The notes under the pieces are model-generated. The model was not told the DNA's origin. It saw nothing but the letters and a program-made list of their open reading frames with translations, and searched no databases. The translations under genes were made by a program, and so were the position numbers. A stretch of 64,000 nt of DNA from Streptomyces sp. NBC_00569 (lineage in GTDB: Bacteria; Actinomycetota; Actinomycetes; Streptomycetales; Streptomycetaceae): positions 1 to 64,000 of the forward strand of contig NZ_CP107783.1 of the NCBI RefSeq assembly GCF_036345255.1. Reading direction: 5' to 3'. Position 1 is the stretch's first letter. Each line of letters opens with the position of its first letter. Positions 16,141-25,172 of the stretch are shown here, piece by piece.

Positions 16141-16341
16141 CTACCGGTGGGACGACACCGTCGGGTCGGTGTCCGGCGTGCGCGTACCGCCTGTGTGCTC
16201 GCTCTGCGCCTTGAGGTGGCGGGCCTGGTCCTTCAGGCGCTGGCGCTCCTGCGGGTCAGTGGCGCGTTCCGCGGCCTGTTCGAGGTCCTTAGCCCGGGCA
16301 CGCATCTGCTGGGCACGACCGGACTCGCCTGCAACGCTCAT
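16141..16341 (-). CDS. DUF6381 family small helical protein
   Basis: A 66-residue, highly charged helical protein: SVAGESGRAQQMRARAKDLE, then QAAERATDPQERQRLKDQAR. The sequence matches the small Streptomyces DUF6381 family of unknown function. ATG 16341 has AAGGAG upstream. It is the last gene before the terminal-protein operon. The flanking regions 15724-16140 and 16342-16577 hold no convincing gene. Confidence 0.75.
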   Translation of the reverse strand: MSVAGESGRAQQMRARAKDLEQAAERATDPQERQRLKDQARHLKAQSEHTGGTRTPDTDPTVSSHR

Positions 16342-16577
16342 GATCACTCCTTGGGTGATGAGGAAGAGCGGGCCACATCAGCGAAACAGGCCTCGCCACC
16401 CCTGGCATCTCGATCAATCACCCACTGTTATATGCGCAGTTGGAGAAGCTCACGCGGAACGACTTGTGTGCCGGACCCTGCTCACGTCGTGGGGTGCCTC
16501 GCTCAGTGGCCCTAGTGCAGCCGATATGAAGCGGAGCGTGAGACGGTGCAGCGAAATCTGAGACCTTACATCTGGCG

Positions 16578-17177
16578 TCAGGCGCCGATGCCGACGGAGG
16601 ACACGTAGGCGTAGGCGGCGTAGTCGCTGTCGAGGTCGGTGATGACGTCGTCCCAGATTTCGTCCATCAGGCCGGCGTCCTGGGCGGCCCAGGCATCGAC
16701 CATGTCGGCCCACACGTATCGGACCGTGATCGAGCGTTCGGTGATGTTCGTCCGGGCGCGGCTGGGGGTGACGGCGCTCTGGTCGACGGGGTAGATCTCC
16801 ATGCGGCGGCCTTGGCCGTCGTTGTCGAGGTGGCGCTTGAGTGAGCCGGAGCGGATCAGGTTCTCGCGGCGGCGGACCCAGTACGCGCTGTCGAGGCGTT
16901 CCAAGTTCGCTTTGGAGGGGCGGGACTTGCCCTTAAACCATGAGCGCATGGCGCGGTCGGTGACGCCCTGGGCGCTCAGCTCGGCGCGGCCGGCCTTGCT
17001 GTCGAGGTAGCGCAGCCGGGCGTTCTGGCCGCGAGTCGAGGTGATGGGTGAGGAAAAGCCGGACTCGTAGACGATGCGGTTGAGTTCCAGGATCAGGGCC
17101 TCGCCGCCCTTCATCCCGCGCGTATCGAATTTCTTCCAGTCGCCCCAGCGTGCCCACAATTCTGGCGACCCGGCCAC
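16578..17177 (-). CDS. Telomere terminal protein-like (Tpg/Tpc analogue)
   Basis: A 199-residue basic protein, the second gene of a pair whose first gene resembles the telomere-associated protein Tap. Residues 60-115 (AELSAQGVTDRAMRSWFKGK, SKANLERLDSAYWVRRRENL) look like a helix-turn-helix. The C-terminus (IWDDVITDLDSDYAAYAYVS) is a Ser/Asp/Tyr-rich stretch of the kind that could carry the DNA-priming hydroxyl. Terminal proteins attach covalently to the 5' ends of Streptomyces linear DNA and prime end patching. GTG 17177 overlaps the TAG stop of the upstream gene (TAGTG). A decayed paralogue is at 12103-12247. The name is inferred from arrangement and general resemblance. Confidence 0.65.
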   Translation of the reverse strand: MAGSPELWARWGDWKKFDTRGMKGGEALILELNRIVYESGFSSPITSTRGQNARLRYLDSKAGRAELSAQGVTDRAMRSWFKGKSRPSKANLERLDSAYWVRRRENLIRSGSLKRHLDNDGQGRRMEIYPVDQSAVTPSRARTNITERSITVRYVWADMVDAWAAQDAGLMDEIWDDVITDLDSDYAAYAYVSSVGIGA

Positions 17178-18946
17178 TATCGCTTACCCCCGAGCGTGTA
17201 GAGCTTCTTTTCCTTGACCTGGTTCAGGTCGCGCCCCTGAGGGAACACCGGACGCCAGTCCCCCGCAACGTGAAGTTCGTCCGTTCCGGAAATTTCCACC
17301 ACCGTCAACCCCGCCGTGTTCGCCTTATAGGCTTTGCGCCACAGGTTCGTGAATGCCTTGGCGCGGATGATGTGCATCCAGTCCGGACGGCGAATATCCG
17401 TATTGGTGCTGGATTCACCGATCGTGGACACGAACTTAGAATACATGGATTTCACGTACTCCACGGCGACTTCGTCGCCTTCCGCAACAGCCGTTTTCCG
17501 TGATTCCGCCAGAGCACGGCGCAGCTTTTCGAGCAGACTTTCCGTACCGCCGGACAACAGGGCCCGGTGGATGACGGGCGCCTCACACAGACCCCACCGC
17601 GCGCAGTCGAGCAGCAGCCGCAACAGGGAGTCAGGAACCCACAGCGGCCCGGGCTCCTGCCGGTTCCCCAGCGGGTTGGGCAGGTTGGCGTGTGTCCACT
17701 CGGCCGGGGTGATCTGGTAGACACCGGACTTTCTCGGCTCGTGCACGCCCGTCGTGTCTTCCACCAGCTTTCCGACCGGGAGCCAGCACTTGAACGCGGA
17801 CAGGTAGGCCGCATTCATGTCCAGGGCAGTCACCTCGATGTCCTGGCCCTTCCTGGCCAGATCGAAAGCCGTCTTATTGCGCCACTTCGGGCGGCCCTCC
17901 CAGATTTCATCCGCACCCTTCTGCGACTTCTTCCGCAGAACGTCATCGGTCGGCGGGAACTTGGAGTGCGCGTAGCGTCCGCCGACCCGGGAGCGCTCGA
18001 ACAACGCCATCACGTCCGGGATCGCACGCTTGATGAGAGCCGCCTGCGCCGTCTCGACGTCTCCCTGATGCTCACTCAGGACATCCCGCACACGGGCGTG
18101 GATCTGGTCGACCAGCGTCCCCGAGGCGTAGCCGGGTGCCCGACTCACCGTCGGCCGCGAAGCCTCCGCAGCAACCGGAGCCAGTTCCCCGACGACGGCC
18201 GGAGCGGGCTCCCCCTCCGGCACGGGTACGGGCGCCGGCACGGCAGGCTCCACGGGCGCCACGGCCGAGTCAGGCTCCGGCGCGGGCACCTGCCGAACGG
18301 ACTCACACGCCGCAGGTGCAGCCGAGACCGCGACGACGTCCGAGCCGACATCCGCAGCCTCGGCCTCAGGCTCAGGCTCAGGCTCAGGCTGCGGATCGCC
18401 GGGGTACGGCGCCGCAGGCTCCCCCGGGCCGGTAGGCGCGAACTCCTCCTCCTGGTCTTCGCCTTCGGTGTAATCGGCCAACGGCGCGAGCGGCGCAGCC
18501 GCGTCCAGGGCCTCGGTGCACTCCTCGCTCGTCAGGTGCTGCCACATGCCCTCCACCGCCTCCGTGGCAGGCTCCCCGCACAGCACGCACGGCCCGCCCA
18601 AAGCCTCATTGCGCGGCACCGGCGCAGGACTTCGCGTGAGCGCTGCGGGGGACGCAGCAAGCAGGAGCGAGGCCTGCGCGGCACCACCGTCGCGGTCCGC
18701 GGCGAGGGCTGTCACTGCGTGCGTCGGGCCGGCCAGCAGATCCAGCACCCCCAGCCCGTAATGCGCCGCCAGCCGGTCCACATCATCCAGAGTCCAGTGC
18801 TGCTTACCCGACTGCTTACGCGACACCTGCGCCTGAGCCTGCCCCAACGCAACCGCAAGATCCCCCTGCCGCTCACCCACCCGACTCATCAGCGCCGACA
18901 CCGTAAGCCTCAACAGTTCTTCAGTACCAAGCGACATGTATGACAC
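17177..18946 (-). CDS. Telomere-associated protein, Tap-like
   Basis: A 589-residue protein. Residues 8-65 form a Cro/XRE-type helix-turn-helix (RVGERQGDLAVALGQAQAQV, KQHWTLDDVDRLAAHYGLGV). A Cys4-like motif (CVLCGEP) and a long Pro/Glu/Ala-rich linker (about 150-270) follow. The C-terminal 300 residues contain TALDMNAAYLSAFKCWLPVG, ANLPNPLGNRQEPGPLWVPD and a final SGTDELHV. That order (D-x-N-A-Y/F-L, then LPNP..., then a V.S.TDEL-type end) is what I recall of Tap, which recruits the terminal protein to telomere overhangs. It may be related to B-family polymerase palms (D-x2-SLYPS). The start is 18946 or ATG 18937; the leader is very short. Confidence 0.65.
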   Translation of the reverse strand: MSYMSLGTEELLRLTVSALMSRVGERQGDLAVALGQAQAQVSRKQSGKQHWTLDDVDRLAAHYGLGVLDLLAGPTHAVTALAADRDGGAAQASLLLAASPAALTRSPAPVPRNEALGGPCVLCGEPATEAVEGMWQHLTSEECTEALDAAAPLAPLADYTEGEDQEEEFAPTGPGEPAAPYPGDPQPEPEPEPEAEAADVGSDVVAVSAAPAACESVRQVPAPEPDSAVAPVEPAVPAPVPVPEGEPAPAVVGELAPVAAEASRPTVSRAPGYASGTLVDQIHARVRDVLSEHQGDVETAQAALIKRAIPDVMALFERSRVGGRYAHSKFPPTDDVLRKKSQKGADEIWEGRPKWRNKTAFDLARKGQDIEVTALDMNAAYLSAFKCWLPVGKLVEDTTGVHEPRKSGVYQITPAEWTHANLPNPLGNRQEPGPLWVPDSLLRLLLDCARWGLCEAPVIHRALLSGGTESLLEKLRRALAESRKTAVAEGDEVAVEYVKSMYSKFVSTIGESSTNTDIRRPDWMHIIRAKAFTNLWRKAYKANTAGLTVVEISGTDELHVAGDWRPVFPQGRDLNQVKEKKLYTLGGKR

Positions 18947-19210
18947 ACTAGCAAGTTCGATACTGAAACCGTATAGAAGATGCTGCTTCTCGCTCCTTGA
19001 TTCGCCTCAGACGCGGGTTAGTTCATAAGAGCCCAGTGAATGGCCCTGGTGGGGGCAAGCTGTGGCAACTGGACATCTCCGGCGGCACGGGTGGTCAGGT
19101 GCACCAAGATGCCGTCGCACGACGCGCAGCAAAGGTTGCGTCCAGGGAAGTGGTGTACGGGTTCGACCTGATCCGGGGGTTTGCCCCGGCATCGGGATGG
19201 TGCCCGCATA

Positions 19211-20540
19211 GATGAACGGCCACCGGCTGATCTTCGAAGTGACGAAGCCTCGAAGGAGATCAGCACGATGACCGCACCTGACAGTCTGCCCCTGCACGCC
19301 CTCGCGGAAGACAACCTCGCCACGGCGAGTCCGGATCTGCTGCGCGCGATGGTCAAAACGTTCGCCGACGCACTCATGTCCGCGGAGGCGGATGCCCTCT
19401 GCAACGCCGAATACGGGCAGGTCAGCGACGACCGCGTCAACCACCGCAACGGCTACCGCCCACGCGAGTGGGACACGAGGACCGGCACCGTCGAACTGGC
19501 CGTTCCCAAGCTGCGCCAGGGCAGTTACTTCCCCCACTGGCTCCTCGAGCGACGCCGCCGGGCCGAACAGGCCCTCATCTCGGTGGTCGCCACCGCCTAC
19601 CTCCTCGGCGTGAGCACGCGCAGAGTCGAGAAGCTCGCCGCCTCCCTCGGCGTCACCCAACTGTCGAAGTCCCAGGTCAGCGCGATGGCCAAACACCTGG
19701 ACGAACAGGTCACAGCCTTCCGCAACCGGCCGCTCGACGCCGGCCCCTACACGTTCGTCTGGGTCGACGCACTGACCCAGAAGGTCCGCGAGGGCGGCCG
19801 CATCACAGGCGTCCACGCACTGATCGCGGTCGGCGTGAACGCCGACGGACACCGCGAGATCCTCGGCATCGACGTCGCCTCCAGCGAGGACGGCGCCGGC
19901 TGGCTCGCCTTCCTGCGCTCACTGATCGCCCGCGGCCTGTCCGGCGTCCAGCTCGTCATCTCCGACGCCCACGCAGGCCTCGTCGACGCGATCGGTGCAG
20001 TGCTGCCCGGAGCTTCGTGGCAAAGGTGCCGCACCCACTACGCCCGCAACCTACTCAGCCAGGTTCCGAAATCGGCCCAGCCCTGGGTGGCCACCTTGCT
20101 GCGGACCGTCTTCGAACAGCCCGACAGCGAGGCGGTCCAGGCCCAGATGCGGCACGTTCTGGACGCGCTGGAGGCCAAGTTCCCCAAGGCAGCAGCCCAC
20201 TTGGACACCGCCCAGCACGATCTGCTGGCGTTCACCGCGTTCCCGCGGGAGATCTGGCGGCAGATCTGGTCGAACAATCCTCAGGAGAGGTTGAACAAAG
20301 AGATCCGCCGTCGCACCGACGTGGTCGGGATCTTCCCCGACCGCACCGCCGTGATCCGGCTCGTCGGGGCGGTCCTGGCCGAGCAGAACGACGAGTGGAC
20401 CGAAGCCCGCCGCTACATGGGACTCGACCTCCTCGCCAAAACCCGCCTCCACCCGATCGAGTCAGAAACCGACGACACCGCCCTGCCCACCGAACTCACC
20501 GCATAGCCTCAAAACGAGATCACCGAGTGGCCGTCAATAC
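19211..20540 (+). mobile_element. IS256-family insertion sequence
   Basis: Boundaries are estimated from inverted ends. The left end contains GAACGGCCACCGGCTGATCT from about 19214; the right end (reverse-complemented, 20512-20540) contains TGACGGCCACTCGGTGATCT. It contains one transposase gene. About 190 bp upstream (19020-19200) is not part of a recognisable gene. The element lies just upstream of the telomere-protein operon promoter and points away from it. Confidence 0.75.
19268..20506 (+). CDS. IS256 (mutator) family transposase
   Basis: A 412-residue transposase, full length. The N-terminal region (LLRAMVKTFADALMSAEADA ... YRPREWDTRTGTVELAVPKL) is diagnostic of the mutator family. The catalytic domain carries the DDE residues in FVWVDALTQK, LVISDAHAGL and a Glu in SNNPQERLNKEIRRRTDVVG, and SWQRCRTHYARN is the C/H signature of the family. 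The frame is uninterrupted, so the element may be active. The start ATG 19268 follows AAGGAGATCAGCACG. Confidence 0.92.
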   Translation: MTAPDSLPLHALAEDNLATASPDLLRAMVKTFADALMSAEADALCNAEYGQVSDDRVNHRNGYRPREWDTRTGTVELAVPKLRQGSYFPHWLLERRRRAEQALISVVATAYLLGVSTRRVEKLAASLGVTQLSKSQVSAMAKHLDEQVTAFRNRPLDAGPYTFVWVDALTQKVREGGRITGVHALIAVGVNADGHREILGIDVASSEDGAGWLAFLRSLIARGLSGVQLVISDAHAGLVDAIGAVLPGASWQRCRTHYARNLLSQVPKSAQPWVATLLRTVFEQPDSEAVQAQMRHVLDALEAKFPKAAAHLDTAQHDLLAFTAFPREIWRQIWSNNPQERLNKEIRRRTDVVGIFPDRTAVIRLVGAVLAEQNDEWTEARRYMGLDLLAKTRLHPIESETDDTALPTELTA

Positions 20541-20763
20541 ACCACTCCAGCGGACGTGACCCCCGCGTATCCGGTTGGTGGCGGCCATAGGGGGGCGCGG
20601 AGTGACTTGCCGGACCCTCAACCGCGGTCGTCGCTCTGGCACTTGACCTCACTAACCATCGTGCTCCACCTCGTAACGACCCAGGGTCTATCACGGAGGT
20701 CAACGGCTGCGTAGACGATCGAGGTCACAAGCCGCCGGTGAGCAGATACGGATCAGAGCGAGG

Positions 20764-21291
20764 TCACCTCGGCTGGCGAGCCAACCGCTTGAGCGTTCGG
20801 CACGGCATCGCGCTCTCGACACCGGCCCCCAGGCTGGAGAAGAGGTCTGCGTCCCCGGCCTGCAGCGCGGCAGCTGCGCGGACGACGCCTTCCTTGTCCG
20901 GGTAGATCGACAGGCTCACCGGGCCCTTCGTCTCCTCATGGTGGGCCAGCCCGAGGAAGAACTCCTTCTCTTCCGGCTCCTGCGCGCCGAAACGCACCGA
21001 GAGGTCGAACGTGCTCGGTTGCCGCCCTTTGAGGACGAGGAGCACCTGGGCGTGGTCCGGTGCGACCCGCCAGTGTGCGTCGATCGTCGTTCCCGTGCTC
21101 TGGATGCCTGTTGTCCCGTCGAGCGAGGCCTCGGTATAGGCCTCGTCCAGTCCCGATACGGCGTCACGCGGCACGGGTTGTAGCAGCATCATGCTCGGTC
21201 CCAGTTCCACGAACAGTGGGAAGGCCGTCGCGTCGATCGTTGCATCCGGGTCTGAGTCACCGTTCGATCCTACGAGGTCATGGCCATCCAT
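20764..21291 (-). CDS. Hypothetical protein
   Basis: A 175-residue protein of mixed beta composition (AHWRVAPDHAQVLLVLKGRQ, STFDLSVRFGAQEPEEKEFF). It lacks a signal peptide or recognisable motif. The start is uncertain and 20541-20763 holds no clear gene. It could be a small accessory protein left between two mobile regions. Confidence 0.5.
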   Translation of the reverse strand: MDGHDLVGSNGDSDPDATIDATAFPLFVELGPSMMLLQPVPRDAVSGLDEAYTEASLDGTTGIQSTGTTIDAHWRVAPDHAQVLLVLKGRQPSTFDLSVRFGAQEPEEKEFFLGLAHHEETKGPVSLSIYPDKEGVVRAAAALQAGDADLFSSLGAGVESAMPCRTLKRLARQPR

Positions 21292-21556
21292 CTCAGGCCG
21301 CGCAGCCGCCCCTCCAGATGTGGCAACGGACCGCCTGACGCCGCGACTTGTGATGGAGCGCCCCCGCTGTCGACCTGGGTTTCCTCAATACGCACCCTCA
21401 CGCCATCGGGCCGTTCGGCCCTGTACCTATGGCTCTGTCCAGCGCTCAAGTTGCGCGTGTCTGGACGACCGTCTGGTGACGCGCTGGCTGACTGGCCGCA
21501 TCGGCGGGCAGTTGGCTCGTGAGGGCCTGGCCCAGCCCGGTTGTCAGTGGCGACTC

Positions 21557-22225
21557 TCAGGCCGCGCCCACAGCGAGGGCGCGGCCCCCGCGCGGAGCGG
21601 TGGAGTTGAGCGATGGCGCGCACCGGACGCCCATGGAAGGATCCCCGGGAGCCAGCAGAGAGGCCTGTGGGCTGGTGTGCAGCTCGAAGAGCGTGGTGTC
21701 CTCGGCGGTGAGCTGGTACAGGAGCGCGGCGACGACGGCTCGGGCGTACCCGCGACGCCGGAGGTCGGGGTGGGTGACGACGAGTTACACGCGTGCGGCC
21801 TGGCCTCGGAGATAGGACGGGGGCCGGGGCACCTGGGCGAGTTCACCGCGGTCGGCTGGTATGGCCCAGTCCAAGACGTCCCAACGCCGCGGTTCCTCGT
21901 CGTCCGCAGTGCGCCGCACGTACGCCTGCGGCATCAGCACTTCGCGGGGCAGCGCCAGCAGCGCTTCACTCACAGGGCCTGGTCGTACATCGCCCGCGTC
22001 GCGGACTCGCGTGACCATCGCCGCCCGCATGGCTGCGATGTCCGATTCGTCCTGGGGAGCCGCAGCCGTCCCGAGGGTCGCGTCCACAGCCTGACGTGGC
22101 CTGGACCGCCTGAGGATTGGCGGTGACCGTCGTCTGGGGGTTGTGCCCGGGGTCACAGGGCCTCTCCTTCGCCCGTACAGGCTGCTCCGGGGCGCGACGG
22201 CCCCGGTAGCACTGGTGGGGTGCAC
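21557..22225 (-). pseudogene. Chimera of FxLD-type methyltransferase head and GNAT tail
   Basis: The N-terminal part (residues about 60-130: AAMRAAMVTRVRDAGDVRPG, ALPREVLMPQAYVRRTADDE, WDVLDWAIPADRGELA) matches the start of PCMT-like methyltransferases of the actinobacterial FxLD lanthipeptide system. It breaks off before the SAM-binding domain. The same frame then meets a TAA and continues with GNAT-like sequence (VVTHPDLRRRGYARAVVAAL and on) to a stop at 21557. So two gene fragments are fused and dead. The head overlaps the MFS gene end, so it was probably the last gene of that operon. Confidence 0.6.
21560..21586. terminator. Hairpin after the peptide-export operon
   Basis: GGCCGCGCCC and GGGCGCGGCC flank seven bases. 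The perfect 10-bp GC-rich stem lies at the end of the leftward operon and its decayed last gene, so it is a plausible factor-independent or assisted terminator. Confidence 0.6.
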
Positions 22226-23526
22226 TGTTCGGACATGGCGGAGTCCCCGGCGTCAGAAGGCGAGGACGGGTGGCCGGGCATGTGACGCAGACCTCGAAGG
22301 GGCGAGCACGTCAGGACGGCGAACGGCACGGTGAGGAGAGCCGCGCCGGTGATCAGCGCGGGACGGACACCCACCCACACGCCCAGACCTCCGGCGAGGA
22401 GTGCCGCTAGTGGGCGGGCAGCCGAGGTCAGACAGGTGCTGACTGCTTGCATGCGGGCCTGCATGCAAGCTTCCGTGACGATCTGCCGGATCGAACGCTG
22501 CGTGGTGCCGGCCGCTCCGGCGCACGCCAGCTGCACGAACAGCGCACCTCCGATCACGGTCTGCCAGGCGAGGCCGGGAGAGGCGAGCAGCAGGGGCAGT
22601 TGAGTTGCCGGGGTCATAGCGAGGGCGGTGAGCATCATCGGTCCCGGCCCGTAGCGGCGGGTGAGGCCAGGCGCGGTCAGGGCTCCCGTGGCCGCGCCGA
22701 GGGCGCCGGCTCCCAGGACGACGCCGAACGCTGTCGCGCTGATCTGCAACGTCCGCAGCAGATACAGGGCCCACAGGGTGTTGAGGAGCCCGAGGGCGAG
22801 CGAGGTCGTGGCGTTGACCAGGGTCAGGGTCCATAGCCGCTCGTCGCCGCGTACGTACCGCAGGCCCTCTGCGATCTCGCGGCTTAGCCGGCGGGTCTCC
22901 GCGCGTGCGCGGGCGGGTTCGGCGGTCTGGATGCGGGCGGTGCATACGACGCTGATCAGGTAGGAGACGACGTCGCCGAGCAGGGCCCGAGCGGGGCCGA
23001 GGAGCGCGGTCAGCGCGGCGCCGAAGTGGCTTCCGGCGGTCGCAGCGACGGCGAACAGTGCGCCCACGCGACTGTTGCTCCGCTGGATCAAGGACCGTTC
23101 GACGAGGCTGGGCAGCAGGCTGATGGCCGCCGCGTCATGGAGCACGCTCGCCGCTCCCTGAACCACGGCCACGATCATGAGCTGGGACAGGGTCAGGGTG
23201 CCCAGCGCGGCCGAGAGCGGCACGGTGGCGAGCACCGTGGCGCTGACCAGGTCACCGGTGATCATCTGCCGGCGCTTGGAGTGCCGGTCGGCGAGGGCGC
23301 CGGCGTGCAGGGCAAGCAGCGCGGGCGGGAGCTGTCCGAAGAACGCCAGCCAGGCGACCTGGGCGGTGGTGGCGTCCAGATGGAGCACGGCCAGGACCGG
23401 CAGCGCCATCTGCGTGATCGAGCTGCCGGTCACGCTCGCGGCCTGGCCGGTCAGGTACCGGCGGAAGTCCCCGTGCCGCCACAGCGAGGTGCCGGAGGCG
23501 GATGGAGTCTCAGCACGGGGCATCAC
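22153..23526 (-). CDS. MFS transporter
   Basis: A 457-residue integral membrane protein with the even spread of hydrophobic helices typical of a 12-helix drug:proton antiporter. It starts with WRHGDFRRYLTGQAASVTGS, has the motif-A-like loop AGALADRHSKRRQMI after helix 2, and ends in a Pro-rich cytoplasmic tail (HPSSPSDAGDSAMSEQCTPP). It is the fourth gene of an operon: small peptide, ABC exporter, triple-Nudix protein, MFS. Export of a modified peptide or uptake of a substrate are both possible. The start is GTG 23526 or the ATG three bases inside it. It overlaps the upstream end of a methyltransferase remnant. Confidence 0.85.
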   Translation of the reverse strand: MMPRAETPSASGTSLWRHGDFRRYLTGQAASVTGSSITQMALPVLAVLHLDATTAQVAWLAFFGQLPPALLALHAGALADRHSKRRQMITGDLVSATVLATVPLSAALGTLTLSQLMIVAVVQGAASVLHDAAAISLLPSLVERSLIQRSNSRVGALFAVAATAGSHFGAALTALLGPARALLGDVVSYLISVVCTARIQTAEPARARAETRRLSREIAEGLRYVRGDERLWTLTLVNATTSLALGLLNTLWALYLLRTLQISATAFGVVLGAGALGAATGALTAPGLTRRYGPGPMMLTALAMTPATQLPLLLASPGLAWQTVIGGALFVQLACAGAAGTTQRSIRQIVTEACMQARMQAVSTCLTSAARPLAALLAGGLGVWVGVRPALITGAALLTVPFAVLTCSPLRGLRHMPGHPSSPSDAGDSAMSEQCTPPVLPGPSRPGAACTGEGEAL

Positions 23527-23613
23527 AGTGCACCCCCGGCTCCTCCAGGCCCTTCCGCGCCGCGCGCCTGGGCTCGGGCCGGGCCCTCTCCACGATGGGT
23601 GTGCTCACCCTGC

Positions 23614-25086
23614 TCACCAACTGAGTTGGGAGTAGGGGCGGCCTTCGGCGATCGCGGCGATGGCCGTTCGGGTGTAGGAGACGATCCGGTCCGGCAGCTC
23701 GTGTCGCGGCCACCATTTCCACGTCAGGCACTTGTCGGGCTCAAGGACTTTCGGTTCCCCCTCCCACCGGCTGGCCTTGAAGAACAGTTGCATCAACGGC
23801 AGCGAGCCCGGGGTGTCGACGACGTGGACGACGTGCGCGAGCTCCACGTCCGCGGGGTCGATGACCAGGCCGGCCTCCTCTCTCGCCTCGCGGACCAGGC
23901 AGGCGAGGGCGGACTCCTGCTCGCATCGGCCGGCGAGGTAGTGCCATGTGTCGCCCGCGTACTTTGATTCGGGGTGGCGCAGGCCGAGAAGTACCCGGCC
24001 TTCGGCGTCTTCGAGGTGGAGGTGGACTCCGATGCCATTCAGCACCGTCTGGCTGCCCCCGTCCCACACGGCGGGAGCCGCGGCCTGGTTGGTGTCTGGG
24101 GGGTTCTCGGCCGCGTGCCGGTGAATCAGGTCCCGGGTGGCGGGGCTCAGACGCAGCCGGTCCAGTTCATCGGGGGCGAACCAGCGCAGCAGCACACCCT
24201 CGTGCAGCGCGAGACGCTCGGCGTTGCCGCGCCACCGGGCGGCGAAGACCTGGACGGGGACGCTGAGGCCGTCGATGCTGGTGTCGGCCTCCACGGCGTA
24301 GGGCCTCACGTCCTCAAGGCGGAGCTCGGGCACCTCCTCGGACAACTCCCGCAGCAGCGTGTCCTCAAGGCTCTGGTCGTCGTGCGTGCGGCCGCCTCCG
24401 AGAAGAGCGAACGCCCCCGACTGGCAGATGAGGCCGGGTTTGTGGTCGCGCAGATGGAGCAAGTAGCGACCGGCCCCGTCGTGGATCAGCGCGCAGGCGT
24501 TCACGGGTTCCGGCTTCCCGTCCATGCCCTGGGCGCGCGCGGCCAGGAGCTTGTTGCGCAGGGTCGACGAGCGCACCTTGGCCAACTCGAGCCATTGGGC
24601 ACCGTCGACCTCCTCGTCCTGCAGCGCGAGCTCAGGATGCTCGTCGGAGCTGAGGTAGAAGGCATAGCGGAAGTCGAAGTGCTGATGCGGGCGTTCGCCT
24701 TTGGAGGGGTTGGCGTCGATGTCGTGGGTGTCGACGTCGATGGGAGAGCCGAGGAACTGCGGGATCAAGCAAAGATCCCTCGCCTGCAGCCCGGTCTCCT
24801 CACAGACCTCGCGCAGCGCCGCAGCCAGGAGCGTCCGGTCTCCCTCGATGTGGCCTCCAGGGGTCAGAAGCAAACCCGTGTTCCGGTGACCGATGTGCAG
24901 GACGCGCTGTTCCCGGTCGATGACCACCGCGCTGCACGTCACGTGTCCGGGCAGCGTCGCACGGTCGGTCGGGTCGCCGGCCCCGTTCAGGAGCGTGATC
25001 AGCCCGGCGAGGGCGTCGCGCTCGGCTGGGTGGCGGGCCAGGTACTTTTCGGCAGTCCTGCGGATGTCGGAGCGTGTGAGCGGCAT
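23614..25086 (-). CDS. Triple-Nudix-domain hydrolase
   Basis: A 490-residue protein made of three Nudix folds. Box 1 lies at residues 77-99 (GGHIEGD ... REVCEETGL), box 2 near 230-252 (GGGRTHDD ... RELSEEV) and box 3 near 385-406 (AGRCEQE ... REAREEAGL). All three keep the REx2EE core, though box 2 has a less regular G5E spacing. Nudix enzymes hydrolyse nucleoside diphosphate-linked compounds; here the substrate may relate to the peptide operon. One Nudix domain is usual in bacteria and three in one chain is rare. ATG 25086 follows AAGGTGA. It sits between ABC exporter and MFS genes. Confidence 0.85.
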   Translation of the reverse strand: MPLTRSDIRRTAEKYLARHPAERDALAGLITLLNGAGDPTDRATLPGHVTCSAVVIDREQRVLHIGHRNTGLLLTPGGHIEGDRTLLAAALREVCEETGLQARDLCLIPQFLGSPIDVDTHDIDANPSKGERPHQHFDFRYAFYLSSDEHPELALQDEEVDGAQWLELAKVRSSTLRNKLLAARAQGMDGKPEPVNACALIHDGAGRYLLHLRDHKPGLICQSGAFALLGGGRTHDDQSLEDTLLRELSEEVPELRLEDVRPYAVEADTSIDGLSVPVQVFAARWRGNAERLALHEGVLLRWFAPDELDRLRLSPATRDLIHRHAAENPPDTNQAAAPAVWDGGSQTVLNGIGVHLHLEDAEGRVLLGLRHPESKYAGDTWHYLAGRCEQESALACLVREAREEAGLVIDPADVELAHVVHVVDTPGSLPLMQLFFKASRWEGEPKVLEPDKCLTWKWWPRHELPDRIVSYTRTAIAAIAEGRPYSQLSW

Positions 25087-25172
25087 GTCGTCACCTTGAG
25101 ATGTTGCGAGGGTGGGTGCGGCGGTAGGGAGGGCTTCTGCGGCGGGGCGCGTGGGGGTGGCGCCGTGCCCCC

